Assembly: GCF_004193775.1 (NCBI RefSeq)
Contig: NC_041004.1
Location: 35,736,411-35,800,410 of the forward strand
Direction: 5' to 3'
DNA from: Glycine soja
Taxonomy: Eukaryota; Streptophyta; Magnoliopsida; Fabales; Fabaceae
DNA: 64,000 nt
Shown here: piece after piece, positions 1 to 10,712 of the stretch
How positions within the stretch are numbered: the first letter of the stretch is position 1
Layout: every line of letters begins with the position of its first letter
The notes under the pieces: model-generated
The model's database searches: none
Told to the model about the DNA's origin: nothing
What the model saw: only the letters and a program-made list of their open reading frames with translations
Program-made: the position numbers and the translations under genes

Positions 1-13
1 ATTTATCATATAA

Positions 14-238
14 TTGTTTCTCCAAAAGTTATATTCTCTTGAAAAATTTAGAGCAACTCAATTATATTTCTGTTTTGTCCATGCTGACGAACAAAAAGTT
101 AGGAACTCAGGAATCCATACAGTCCCTTTCTCATCAAAACAAACTGATTTCAAAAACATTTTGCAATTGAGTATGGAAGATGTTGGTACATTTGAGTATG
201 ATTCACATGAATCCACTGAAAATTTAGGCTTTGAATAG
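14..238 (+). CDS. Unidentified 3' coding fragment
   Basis: An open frame of 74 codons follows a stop at 11-13 and ends at TAG 236-238. It has no ATG near its left end, so if real it is the last exon of a gene that begins left of the window. The peptide is mixed and polar, with an acidic Ser/Glu-rich tail (DSHESTENLGFE), and does not look like translated AT-rich noise. I do not recognise the family. It points the opposite way to the POD1-like fragment just downstream. It may be a chance frame. Confidence 0.25.
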   Translation: MFLQKLYSLEKFRATQLYFCFVHADEQKVRNSGIHTVPFSSKQTDFKNILQLSMEDVGTFEYDSHESTENLGFE

Positions 239-260
239 CGATTAGAATAAAATAAACAAT

Positions 261-372
261 ATTATACCAAAGTGGTTCTAGCTATTTGTGCCATTTTAAG
301 CAGTAATTACTAATAAATATTATACCAAAGTGGTTCCAGCTATTTAGGCCCTTTTAAGCAGTAATTACTAAT
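261..372. repeat. Tandem duplication, two 58-bp units
   Basis: Two adjacent copies start with ATTATACCAAAGTGGTTC at 261 and 319 and run through GCAGTAATTACTAAT. They differ at a few positions. The repeat is non-coding and lies between the two 5'-edge gene fragments. Confidence 0.8.
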
Positions 373-406
373 CATATTGCACAGCTAACATCCACACAAA
401 ATCAAA

Positions 407-1322
407 TTACAATACATGTTTACATAGGACTTCAAGAAACTCAGAATATGCAATGGGTGAAATGTTGAATTTGGCAATGAATGAATGCTTGATCACATCT
501 ATAGCCATTTCAAATAGATAAACCAAGAGATGTTCTGCACCACACAAAATAACTATGTTAGGGGCCAGATCGAGCCAAGCAAGGAAATTTATTTCCACTA
601 GATAAACTTATGCAATATATATTAGATGGTATAATTTTAAATAATCTAACACTGATAAAACTTCCAAACCAGGGTCCTTCTGCCTTCAGAATATTTTGAG
701 CCAAAACAAATAAGATAAGTGCTGAGATGTGGAATCTCTCTATGGAATCTGCTAGTCAGCAGTAAGATAAAGGGACAAAGAAAAAGAATATGAGACCAAA
801 TAAAAAAAAGGATACAAAATGCAATCAAAGAAAAAACAACTATTGTAGGAAAGATAACTCACCAGAGTACACCATACTGTGAACATTATCCTTACTATAT
901 CCCTTAAACACATAGCTTTTGATCTCAGAAAAATTATTTGACACCAGCAAAGCTGGCAGAGCATTGTAGTGAGAAACAATACAGACTGATAAAGTGATTG
1001 CCTGAACTAATAAGATAAAAGAATGAACAAGTATAACTAGTCAAGGAAAATAACCAGCATTTTTGTTTTATCCCTTTCCTTTATAAGATGAAATAATTAC
1101 CCGTAAAAAAATTATTAGTTAGTGAAAAAGAAAAAGGATATTTGAAGCAACAAAAACTAAAAATTGGTCAGAAATAAATCTCCATATCCAGAATTTCATA
1201 CTTTCTGTTTTCAGGGGACATCTTGCAAGTTCTTCTGCTGAATGAAATAACATTGGCAATACATCCCCAATAAAATTTTGAATGGGAGATTGGTTCAAAT
1301 TCTTCAGCAAACACAGGACCAA
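407..1322 (-). pseudogene. POD1: POD1/TAPT1-like gene fragment
   Basis: Four blocks on the minus strand read in order as part of POLLEN DEFECTIVE IN GUIDANCE 1, the plant TAPT1 family of multi-pass ER membrane proteins. Block 1 (1322 to about 1140) has FHSAEELARCP and FWIWRFISDQ. Block 2 (about 1041-863) has HSFILLVQAITLS and LLVSNNFSEIKS. Block 3 (748-653) has RFHISALILFVLAQNI and AEGPWF. Block 4 (534-407) has KHSFIAKFN and IAYSEFLEVLCK. Blocks 2 to 4 join in frame at GT/AG sites. The join of blocks 1 and 2 lacks a clean donor. The N-terminal part and the C-terminal exons after LCK are missing; the last block runs into TAA at 407. It is most likely a truncated duplicate, though an edge-of-window partial gene cannot be excluded. 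Family recognition is strong; functional status is uncertain. Confidence 0.72.
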
Positions 1323-1452
1323 GGCAGGACAGGTATAATAAAAAATTCAGGCATATATCATTTAGAATGTCTCGTTAAGCCAACTGTTTAATATGGGTAA
1401 AAAAATCATCTTGTTCTCATTCCATAAAAAACATTATGATTTCTGAACCAAT

Positions 1453-1577
1453 GAACCAATGAAATTGATACTACATGATTAGTCCATCATCTAAAAGGAT
1501 TGCACTAGATCGACACTGCTTAAATTACAACCCTGAACCAATGAAATTGATACTACAGGATTAGTCCATCATCTAAA
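1453..1577. repeat. Direct repeat, 43 bp, two copies
   Basis: Copies at 1453-1495 and 1535-1577 share GAACCAATGAAATTGATACT and the following GATTAGTCCATCATCTAAA, with one base change between them. They lie 40 bp apart in non-coding DNA. Confidence 0.8.
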
Positions 1578-1606
1578 CTCATAGTCACAAGCATACTCAA
1601 CATAAA

Positions 1607-1925
1607 TTGAAGAAAGGTGGTGAACCTCGTTTTCAGAAGCCTCCAAATGGTCATCAAAATTAGATACATCTAAATTATAAATATCAAACAACTATTAGAC
1701 TAATATATAAAATACATATCAAATCTTAGATACATGGCACAAACCTCCAGTTCCTGAGCCATCAATTCATTGTTTGTTGCAATGGTAAACAAATAAAATT
1801 ACTCTAATATCGATGAAACTTACAACTTTTTTAAGGCCAACATTAAGTGTTTCATTTACTTTCACTAGGTGGAGTGTTACTTGATAATCTTCTTGAGCAA
1901 ATACAAGGTTGTCTCTAGCTTAACA
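1607..1925 (-). other. Coding-like blocks, unidentified
   Basis: Three short minus-strand stretches read like exons. About 1917-1815 gives ARDNLVFAQEDYQVTLHL and KVNETLNVGLKK. About 1790-1746 gives TIATNNELMAQELE before a GT. About 1660-1580 gives FDDHLEASENEVHHLSSIY. They are spaced like exons and introns upstream of the POD1-like fragment but do not belong to that family. I cannot name them. They may be relics of a coiled-coil protein gene, or chance open frames. Confidence 0.25.
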
Positions 1926-2019
1926 AATCAAACAAGGCTGTCAATAGGACTATGAAAATTATCAGTTGGACACAAACATGCAATATCGACACTCTGCCAG
2001 CACAAAAAGACCCTTATAC

Positions 2020-2086
2020 TCAGTATGCAACTGCACATTGCAATTACAAAGCATTATGCAACTGCACATTGCAATTACAAAGCATT
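2020..2086. repeat. Tandem duplication, about 29-bp unit
   Basis: The string GCAACTGCACATTGCAATTA followed by CAAAGCATT occurs twice back to back. Non-coding. Confidence 0.7.
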
Positions 2087-2210
2087 GTCCAACGGCTTTG
2101 GTGTAGACAAATTGAAAAAAATATATATTATCTAAATTAAAGGTCAATTGCTAAACAAAGTTGTTTATAATGTTTATAGTAAACATCAAATACACCATAC
2201 TAGTTCGTCC

Positions 2211-4175
2211 TATATCATCTAAAGCTGTCTAAATGCATTGCTTTTAACTTGTAAATAATATGTTGCCCATTTCTTGCGAAGCGTTGTTATGACCTTGGTG
2301 TCTAACATTGTTCCATCATAAAACCACTACAAAATGTAAAAAATACAAATTAGTGACCTACATGAAACACTAAATTAGAAAGTGATACCAAACTAACAAT
2401 TGAAACTTGTTATAGTAAATATACCATGTTCCATTCATTCTTCAAACCCCACTGACTATGTTCCACATCCAATGCATGACATAATATTCACTCACAGCCT
2501 CCAATTTGAACATGGCTCTAAATTCAAGATGAATTACATATAACATGTTCTACTGACAAAGTTACAAAATGTCACTAATCCGAAAAAACCATTGATTAAA
2601 TGACTAACCTTTACTTCAATCCACCGAGGTGTAGGTTGATCCAATTTACCTTCCAAACTAGTGTTTAATGTCTTCATTGCACTGGTTAAAAAATAACATC
2701 AACCTATACAAGACCAAAAATCTATTTATGTTTCTTACTTCATAATACAGTAAATGAGTTATACTTTAAAACATAACTTGTTAATTGCAGCTTTTATGTT
2801 AATATCTGGTTTCTTATGCAAAAAACAAAACCAAACAACAATATTGTCCCTAAGACACACAAGAAGAAGTTGTCAATGTGCCTTAAAGTTCACAACTATA
2901 ATAAGGTACGTATAATGCAAATATTTTTTGAATGTACTAGATAAATTTAACTTACTGATTCATGTAAGCTCCTAAGTACACCTCTCGTTGTGATTCCTTG
3001 AACCTTGTTTCAATGTAATGTTGACATTCATGATGTCTTTCCTTTACATTGTGTATAGACTGAGGCCTAAGGAAATCATACACCTAAGCTTGTACTCCAA
3101 TCATCCATAAACCTATTTGGAACATTTGACATTAATATCCACACTTATATATGATAAGGGATATTATGCTTAGTTAATAAAAAATAGAACTTGTAATTGA
3201 ATTTACTTACATCATCCACAACTGCATATAGATATGTTCAAACATTTGTCACCTGCTATTATTTCAGTTACATCAGAATGTGTGATGAAGAAGGATGCTT
3301 TTACATTAGGAATCCCAAATTTCGTCCCATCCAATGACAACTCAACATGCTTCTGGTAAACATACCTTTCGAATCAATTCACCCAGCGGATCAACTGCAA
3401 CCACTTTATTGGACTTTCCGACAACTCCAACCGGTTTTGGCACATGATTGTCTAAATTCTATATGGTTAATGAAAATAAAAATTAAGTTAATGTTATGAA
3501 AAAAATTTAACAATGTAACATTGATTAAATATCTTTGCAGGAAAACAAATACCTCATGGGATACAGGTTTTACAAGATGTGTCGTCATCTAATGAATGTG
3601 TCAAGGGCTTGCATGACATACTGAATCTCTGACATCAGAAAAAGGGACTTGAGCATCATCGTCATAAGCTTTTGCAACAGTCACCCTAACCACACCATCT
3701 GCATAAGGGACATTGTGTATGATGGTCGCACTATCATATCCTTTTCCCAAGGCCATCGGGCATGTACGGAGATCACATACTACATACAACCCTATAATAG
3801 CCATATCAATAGCAGGAGGCTCTTCACCTAATGGATTTGCAATAGCTTCAACACAGCTCCCATTCGTGCTCAAACGTGCACCTAATAGTTGTATATTGGC
3901 CTTGACCGGGGTGAGTGCTGCTATGGCTTTTGGGACAACTCAACTTTGATGGCCTTCTTAACCTCTTGTCTGATTTTCTCTAGACTCTTCTTGTGTTCCT
4001 CTTTTACTTCTTTCCTCAACTCATCCTTCAAGTTTCCAATCATTTCAAGGAATTGTTGTTGGCTGATCAATGTACAAGGGTTGTTGGAGGCACGTGATGC
4101 ATGTCCAAAGTATTGATTGATTGTCACACCAGTCCATACCTCATGAACAAGACTTGGATGCTCTGGTTGTGACAT
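2211..4175 (-). pseudogene. Decayed CACTA transposon gene with ULP1-like tail
   Basis: Read on the minus strand, this is a broken copy of a plant CACTA (En/Spm) second-gene protein: a Transposase_24-type region followed by a C48 (ULP1-like) cysteine protease region. Recognisable pieces in order are VHEVWTGVTINQYFG and a Lys/Glu-rich coiled stretch (4175-3921), LSTNGSCVEA and VPYADGVVRVTVAK (about 3900-3620), VELSLDGTKFGIP-like and FFITHSDVTEII (about 3350-3240), QHYIETRFKESQREVYLGAY (about 3020-2950), GKLDQPTPRWIEVK (about 2660-2615), YYVMHWMWN (about 2480-2445) and DTKVITTLRKKWATYYLQVK (about 2310-2240). Frames shift near 3921 and 3640 and again at the normally Cys-bearing G-x-x-C-G-Y-Y-V motif, so the protease nucleophile is lost. 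No CACTA termini were found around it. Identification is by remembered family sequence; the copy is dead. Confidence 0.75.
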
Positions 4176-4338
4176 CTATGGGGAACAAAGTTGCCTTGTG
4201 TCGTTTTGATAATTGTTGTGCATAAGTATATTTTGTAATTAAGTCACATAGAAATTGTTATGCAATTAATAACCTTAACATCAAAAGAAATGGAAGAAAA
4301 TAATATTAATCAATGACAATTTCATTTCATTTATTTTA

Positions 4339-5299
4339 GAGGAAATTACACTTGCACCCCCTGTGTATTTTTCAAATAGTACCCGACACGCCTCCTTTTT
4401 TGTACCCTACAAAAAACTCTCTTAACCCACTTTACACCCAGACCCCCTCCCTCCTAAACCCCATTTAATAATTTAACAAAAAATAGACATGTGTTGGTCA
4501 CATAACTTTTAATGAAAAATTTATGTCTAAAATACCCTCATCTTCTTGTTCTTAACTCCATACAAGACAATACCATTTTCAACTTGAAAATATTTTAACA
4601 TTCTTCCTTCTTTTACTTTTTTTTATCAAATTGGACGTGAACTCACCTTATTAGTATGCATGTGTTAACACCATTCCTTCTTCTTTTTTTAGTTCAATTT
4701 TTTGGGGTCATTTGGTTGCTGCTTTTTTGTTGGATGTGTTCCCAGCAATGCCCTATTGATTGAATATGGTCATTTGCTTTAGATTTTAGTATTTTGCTCC
4801 TATATTTGTGTTTTTAACTTTTTTCTTTGAAATATTTATTTTTGATGGTTAGGTGTTTGATATAATGTCTCAATCAACAATTACATCTTCTTCAAGTGTT
4901 AGCAACAATAAAGTAAGAATTAAATATTAAAAGAAAAATTGTTATTGCCTCAAGAAATGTCCATTCACAGGGTCAATTATTAATTTGTTATTGAGCATTT
5001 AACAAATATGTTAGGACAATTTTGTCTACTCACATATTTCAATTGATGTTAATTAACGTCATTAACAAAAGGAAGGTAAAAGTAATGTAAAAAAAATGAA
5101 GGAATATCAGGTGTAATTTGAGAAAAACATAGGGGGTGCAAGTGTAACAAAGATGTTAGGACAATTTTGTCTGCTTACATATTTCAATTGATGTTAGTTA
5201 ACGACGTTAACAGAAGGGGAGTAAAAGTAATGTAAAAAAAAAGGAAGGATGTCAGGTACAATTTGAGAAAAATATAGAGGGTGCGAATGTAATTTACTC
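4339..5299. mobile_element. MULE-type non-autonomous element, 961 bp
   Basis: Imperfect terminal inverted repeats of about 60 bp begin GAGGAAATTACACTTGCACC on the left and GAGTAAATTACATTCGCACC on the complement of the right end. They are flanked by the identical 9-bp duplication TTTATTTTA (4330-4338 and 5300-5308), the length typical of Mutator-like elements, though this sequence is AT-rich. The right half holds a tandem duplication of about 145 bp starting with ATGTTAGGACAATTTTGTCT at 5008 and 5153, so the right terminal repeat occurs twice. Near 4866 a short ATG frame (MSQSTITSSSSVSNN) ends at a splice-donor-like GTAAG, which could be a captured exon. No transposase is present. Confidence 0.72.
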
Positions 5300-5668
5300 T
5301 TTATTTTATTCTTTTATTCATTTAATAAATCATATTAAATAAGGAGATATTTAATAGAAAACGAGTCTTAAATTCACAATTAGTATTAGGTATTGGAGAC
5401 AAGATAATGAATTTTTATTATATCATTAATGAGAATTTGAATCCAAACATTTATTAATTGGTTATTATGCAAAACTAAAGGTATTAGTCTATAATTATTT
5501 CTTAATTAATTGTAATAAGTTTGATAGTTTTTCAAAATTTATTAATATATTACTAATGTTATATCTATATTGCCTTTAAACTCAAAATATAAGAAAAAAA
5601 ACTAATTGTTACATTAATTAAGTAATCAGTTAATTTCATTTAATTGTATTAATCACATTTAAAATATA

Positions 5669-5949
5669 TTCCCTTAGTTTCTTTTTAATTGTCAAATTTT
5701 GGAAATAATCTGTTCTATTATTATATCGTTTGAAAAGTTAAATATCACATTAGTCATCTTTTCTTTTCTTTTATCTCTACTTGTCTCTTAATCTTTAATT
5801 AATTTATACATGTATTTATTATGAAGTGAAAAACAAAAGAGATAAAATAGGAAATTCAACAACTATTTACTTATAATCAAGAAAATTTATTCCATTTATT
5901 AGTTTCTACAAAATAACTTTAAAAGAGAGATAAAAAGGAACAGAGGGAG
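5669..5949. mobile_element. Tc1/mariner-type MITE
   Basis: The left end TTCCCTTAGTTTCTTTTTAA is the inverse of the right end, whose complement begins CTCCCTCTGTTCCTTTTTAT. A TA dinucleotide flanks each side. These termini match the common plant mariner/Stowaway-like MITE class. It is 281 bp and carries no gene. Confidence 0.7.
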
Positions 5950-6527
5950 TAATAATTTTTCTTAAAATGTCCTTAGTTTGAGCTTGATTTGAAAATAAGA
6001 AAGAGTCATTAGAAGAAGAACCTTAATTAATTAAATGATATTTTTGAGATTATATCATTAAATATGATTAAAGAAATTAATTTTTTTATATTTGAGTCTA
6101 ATGAACTTTTTCTTTTGTTGCTTGCAATTGAATCCGAAAGTGCTGTAAAAGATTAATTGTAGGTAAACTAAATAAGATAGAGGATTTTTTATAATAATTG
6201 TAGCGGGCTGCCCCAAGCTTCTTTAGGGAATTGCTTGGGGCATCCAACATTTTTGCTGGGGCACCCAATAAGTTTCATAAATGCCGAAAATACTCTTATA
6301 TGTATTCTTGGTTATAAATAACAAGAGCAGTTTTTCATTTCTACAGCGCCATTTTTTCCCCCGCAAAATCTCGGTCACTTAATGTAAGTTGCTTCCGTTA
6401 AGGTCGATTTCGAAGCGTATTTGGTCTTCGGTGGTGTACGTGCGTTGTTCAGGAGTATACGGTAAAGTTTGGTCGGCTTTCATTGCTGGAGAAGAAGAGT
6501 TACGAGAAATTTTTTTACAAACCTGCG

Positions 6528-6600
6528 GATTGGCAATCCGTATGAAATATACGGATTGTCAATCCGTATGAAACATACAGATTGCTGATCCATAGGTTCG
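6528..6600. repeat. Left subterminal ATACGGAT palindrome cluster
   Basis: Three or four copies of ATACGGATTG / CAATCCGTAT lie in opposite orientations within 75 bp, forming short hairpin-capable pairs. They mirror the larger array near the other end of the same MULE. Possible transposase-binding sites (inference). Confidence 0.6.
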
Positions 6601-7181
6601 TAATTTTTTTAAAAAAATTAATTATATGAATTATAATTTTATCGATTTTAAAAATAATTTTTTTTGTAACAATTTCAACAATTGTGTGAAATTTTTTTAA
6701 TAATTTTAGAAATTATAATAATATTGATTTTGCGATATTATTGTGGTATAAAAAAGATATTGATTTTGTGATATTATTATATAGTGGTATAAACAAATGT
6801 ATTTAGTAATTAGATTGTTAAAAAAATTATAATATATATAAATTTTTTAAAAAATACTAAAACTAACATTAGATTAATTAAATTTTAATTTAGTGATTGA
6901 TTAAAAATAATTTAATTCATAAACATGACCAAATTAATTACTAAAAGATATTGTTTGTCGCTCAATGTTACTTCAATATTGTAAAAAATTTATGATCAAC
7001 ACATAGTAAAACAATTATTATATAAGAAACTGGTAACTAACAAAGGGATAATATTAGACAAATTGTTTGTAGCAAAAGCATTGGTAGGGAATTCATAATA
7101 ATTAAAAGGAATAATGTTCCAAGTCCTAATAATGTTCAAAGTCGTAATAATGTTCCAAGTCCTAATAATGTTGAATTTAAT

Positions 7182-8638
7182 TCATAAACATGGCCAAAAT
7201 AAAATATCATTAACGATTGGATCAAGGAATTCGAAGACAATTTTCATACCAGCTTTGAAGGATAGGGTTTCACAAAAGTATTTCCATCCAGCTCCAATTT
7301 TAACTATCTTTCTCCAGTGATTGAACACAAGCCGACATTCTGCAACGTCCTCTAAATGCAAATAAGTCCAGCCTTTGTCTTTAAGAAAATAATACATGGT
7401 GCTTAGAATGTCCTGATATTAAGAATAGTGTTATGTCAACAATTTATGAAATTTAAAACTTAGAAGATAAAGAATTGTTAGCAACTAAATTAGAAAGTTA
7501 CTTACCAGGTTGCTGCAGGTAACTTTGTGCGGAGTGAGATACACCTTGAAAGTGACAGAATTTGGCACATGATGGTATAACGAGTGTCATCTTGAGAATG
7601 ATTTTGGAAGGCTACTGCTCTTGAATATGATGAGAAAGAATACACTCTTACCATAATGAGTTAACGACACTTGATGATCTCCGGTCAAGTGATAAAAATC
7701 TCTTAGTGTTGTCCACCTTGCTATAATAGCTGATTTGTCCAAATCTTGGTTGTAGACAACGGTATGGAAATTTCCATCCTTGTCAATGAAATGCCATAAA
7801 CGGTCAAGTACGTCTTTCCACCTCACAACAAATGACCTACTAACTTCACCGTAAATCTACATTTGATATAACAAAATAAGGTTGGTTAGTTACACAAAAT
7901 AACAGAATAATGATATGTTAATTACATCAAAATGAAGATGACCTAGCCCTTCGCGTTAACGGTGTTTAAAATAGTATCTAGTGGAACCGCGAACTTCAAC
8001 ATGATCTTCGCCATTTTGCAGCATTGTTCGTGCTCTTCATTTGTTAATTCTGACATAATTCACATTCAAGCACGATATAACAAAATTGACATTCAATTAG
8101 CAGTCATGATGAACGCCAATTCATTCTTAGCAATTGGCAGAATTATTAATCTATTAACTCAACATATATTCGAAAGAAAAATGATTTCAAATAAAACTGT
8201 TAAGTAGCAGAAACATAAGCTGAAACAGACATATAGATGTTGTTCCAAAGCATATAGTTACATCAAACAATTTAAAGCATTGGGAAAACATGACAAAAAT
8301 TAGTCATCAGAATTACATAATTTTTTTCACCATTAATGTCAAAGTAGGTGAATGAAAACTAAGCTCCAACACAAGTGGCATATTCTTAATGAGACGATGA
8401 GCCAGACAATACCATATTACTACTTATTAGGGTATTTGACAACAATTGACCAAACATAACATCCTACTACCAAAGCTAACTAACTACAGACATGTCACAT
8501 GTATGAATAAACATATCAACATAAAAGGTAAACATTCTTACTAGGCAGAGTCTCAAGAACCATTTCCAGTTTCTCGTTGAGGGTGCTTAACCGTGATGGC
8601 GGTGGAGCATAGCCTGAATGTCCTGCTTCTTGCTTCAT
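7182..8638 (-). pseudogene. B3-domain-like gene inside the MULE, two lesions
   Basis: A four-exon gene can be rebuilt on the minus strand: 8638-8542 (starts MKQEAGHSGYAPPPSRLS), 8049-7926, 7856-7506 and 7412-7182. Every boundary has GT/AG and the phases agree, except that exon 2 is one base short. The shift falls near 7940, where an in-frame TAG appears after NTVNAKG; restoring one base leads cleanly into exon 3. Exon 3 also has an in-frame TGA after LPKSFSR. The length would be about 267 residues. Exon 3 (RSFVVRWKDVLDRLWHFI, FHLTGDHQVSL-like) and exons 3-4 (VTFKVYLTP, GAGWKYFCETLSFKAGMKIV) follow the B3 DNA-binding pattern of a W-x-x-F then G-D/M-x-x-x-F-E strand, suggesting two B3-like domains. 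That assignment is by pattern only. The gene reads inward from the right terminus, under a tandem-repeat leader. Confidence 0.62.
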
Positions 8639-8728
8639 CAATTTTGAAATATATTTGAAATTTTGGTCGGCAATTCGTAAGGTGTCTACACTATATTATT
8701 TTCAATTAAAAAAAACAAAAAAAAACAT

Positions 8729-9505
8729 ATGGATCATTGATCCATATGGTTCATACAGATTATTGATCCGTATGGTTCATACGGATTGATAATCCGTATG
8801 GTGTCTACACTATATTTTTTTTTTCCAATTAATAAATTTTTTTTATAGAATAACCAACACTAAAAAAATTCTAAAAATTAACTAACAAATTTTTTTCAAA
8901 ACATAATTACACAAAAAATTTTAAAAATATTTTTAATTAAATTTTTTTTAAAAAAAACATACGGATCACTGGTTCATATGAATTGTCAATCCGTATGAAC
9001 CATGCGGATCAACAATCCGTATGGTGTCTACACTATATATATTTTTTACAAAATAACCAACACTAAAAAAATTCTAAAAATAACTAAAAATTTTTTTACG
9101 AAACATAATTACACAATAAAAAAATTTAAAAATATATTTTGGAGTTTATTATTTTCAATTAAAAAAAAATTTAAAAAACCATACGGATCAGTAATTCGTA
9201 TGGTGTCTACACTATATATTTTTTTTCCAATTAACAATTTTTTTTACAAAATAACCAACACTAAAAAAGTACTAACAAAAAATTTACGAAACATAATCAC
9301 ACAAAAAAAAAAATTTTAAAATTAATTTCAAGTTTGTTATTTTTAATTAAAAAATACCTTACAGATCAGTGATCCGTATAAACCGTACGGATCAATAATC
9401 TGTATGAAACATATGGATCATTTCATACGGATCAATGGTTCATACAAATTATTGATCTGTATGAATCATCCGTATGACCCATATGAATTACCGATCCGTA
9501 TGGGT
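8729..9505. repeat. Right subterminal ATACGGATC palindrome array
   Basis: About a dozen copies of CATACGGATCA / TGATCCGTATG and close variants occur in both orientations, many forming palindromes such as ATCCGTATGAACCATACGGA. They are separated by A- and T-rich spacers that are themselves repeated (CAACACTAAAAAAATTCTAA at about 8850, 9060 and 9258). Open frames across it are translations of repeats and are not genes. Confidence 0.8.
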
Positions 9506-9694
9506 TTTTCCCACAAAACTCCATTTTTTCCAGCAATCATTCAACAACAACAAACAGTCATTCATACGAACAACAAACAACACCAAATACAATCATTCAA
9601 CAACATCAACAATAACAACTTGAGAGGGAACCACTTACCTCAAATAAGATGACCCACCAAGAAGACAAAACGAAAGGACCACTGGAAAGAGGAA

Positions 9695-9892
9695 GAAACG
9701 ATGTCGAGGCTAACCCAAAGACGAAAGAAGAAGAAGCGGTGTTGGGGCTAAGAGGAAGACGAAAGAAGAAGAAGCGGTGTCGGGCTAAGAGGAAGACGAA
9801 ACAAGAAGAAGCCGTGTCGGGCTAAGAGGAAGAAGAAAAAAAAGAAGAAGCGGTGTCGGAAGGAAGACGAAAGAAGAAGAAGCACCGCAGGA
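9695..9892. repeat. Minisatellite, about 37-bp unit
   Basis: Four to five degenerate tandem copies are built on AAGAAGAAGCGGTGTCGGGC and TAAGAGGAAGACGAAA. The array lies between the right terminus of the 3.8-kb MULE and the first exon of its B3-like gene, in the likely leader or promoter region of that gene. Confidence 0.7.
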
Positions 9893-9901
9893 GAGAAATG
9901 A

Positions 9902-9929
9902 AAAGTGACTCGTACGGACGAGTCACTTT
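9902..9929. repeat. Perfect 12-bp hairpin
   Basis: AAAGTGACTCGT at 9902-9913 and ACGAGTCACTTT at 9918-9929 are exact reverse complements around the loop ACGG. It sits about 95 bp inside the right end of the 3.8-kb MULE. Confidence 0.85.
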
Positions 9930-10068
9930 AGCTTTTTATATCAAAATGGTGAAGGGCATTTTAACCCTTTCACCAACGTTGCTGGATGCCCCAACAAAAA
10001 TGTTGGGTGCCCAAAGCAGCAGCCGCTTCTTTAACGCCCAGGCGCATAATTCACAAACCAAGATGTTA

Positions 10069-10712
10069 GAGAGTTACTTCTTGCATTCCCTTTTTTGCTT
10101 CTTGCATCCCAAAAAGACTCAACACAAACAAAAATACCCCTACTTCTCCAAACATGTCCCACCTCCACTCAACCACCCAAAACAACACCACACAAAGACC
10201 CAACACCATGCAAATTGAATGTTGTTTTCCAGAAAAGCTTTTCCATGAATTATGTTAGCATATTTTGGAAAAAACTTTTGTAGAAATTTTTAATGTTGTT
10301 TTTTGAAAATAATTTTATAGAATTTTGTTAACATAATTTTGAAAAAAAAATCAGAATGAGTGTTGTTTTACGTATATGCTTTTCCAAAATTATGCTAACA
10401 TAATTCTAGAAAAGATTTTTTGGAAAACAAAACTCATTATGGAAATATTTTTTCAGAATTATATTAGCATAATTCTGGAGTGAGATGGAGGATTTGGTGG
10501 TGTTGTGTAGTGTTGTTTGCATGGTGTTGGGTGGTGTTTGTTGTTGGCTGGTTGCGATTGTGGTGCTTGTGTGATGTTGGATGGCTGCAGTGGTGGTATT
10601 AGGTGGTTGGGTGGAGGTGGGACTTGCTTAGGAGAGATAGGAGTATTTTTGTCCGTTGGGATTTTTTTGGAAGTGCATGAAACAAAAAAGTGGGTGGCAG
10701 GAAATAATTCCC
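10069..10712. mobile_element. Small MULE-type element, 644 bp
   Basis: The arms are inverted over more than 100 bp. The left begins GAGAGTTACTTCTTGCATTC, the complement of the right begins GGGAATTATTTCCTGCCACC, and both continue into TCCCACCTCCAC-CAACCACC. The flanks AAGATGTTA (10060-10068) and AAGATTTAA (10713-10721) match at 7 of 9, consistent with an aged 9-bp duplication. The middle (about 10220-10475) holds palindromic units such as AGAATTATATTAGCATAATT. No gene is present. It abuts the 3.8-kb MULE, with 26 bp between the inner ends of their target duplications. Confidence 0.6.

Larger units (their letters stand above)
6226..10024. mobile_element. Non-autonomous MULE, 3.8 kb, with captured gene
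   Basis: Terminal inverted repeats of about 46 bp begin GGGAATTGCTTGGGGCATCC on the left and GGCTGCTGCTTTGGGCACCC on the complement of the right end. The perfect 9-bp duplication GCTTCTTTA flanks them (6217-6225 and 10025-10033). Inside each end are palindromic arrays of ATACGGAT...ATCCGTAT: a small cluster at about 6535-6600 and a large one at about 8729-9505. The only gene found is the broken B3-like gene on the minus strand; no transposase is present. The termini strongly resemble those of the 10.9-kb MULE at 17627-28525 (about 37 of 46 positions by eye), so that element or a relative is a plausible source of transposase. Confidence 0.88.

Noticed and set aside
9002..9652. Two open frames of 82-105 codons across the right array of the 3.8-kb MULE
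   Set aside because: They translate low-complexity spacers and ATACGGATC repeats.
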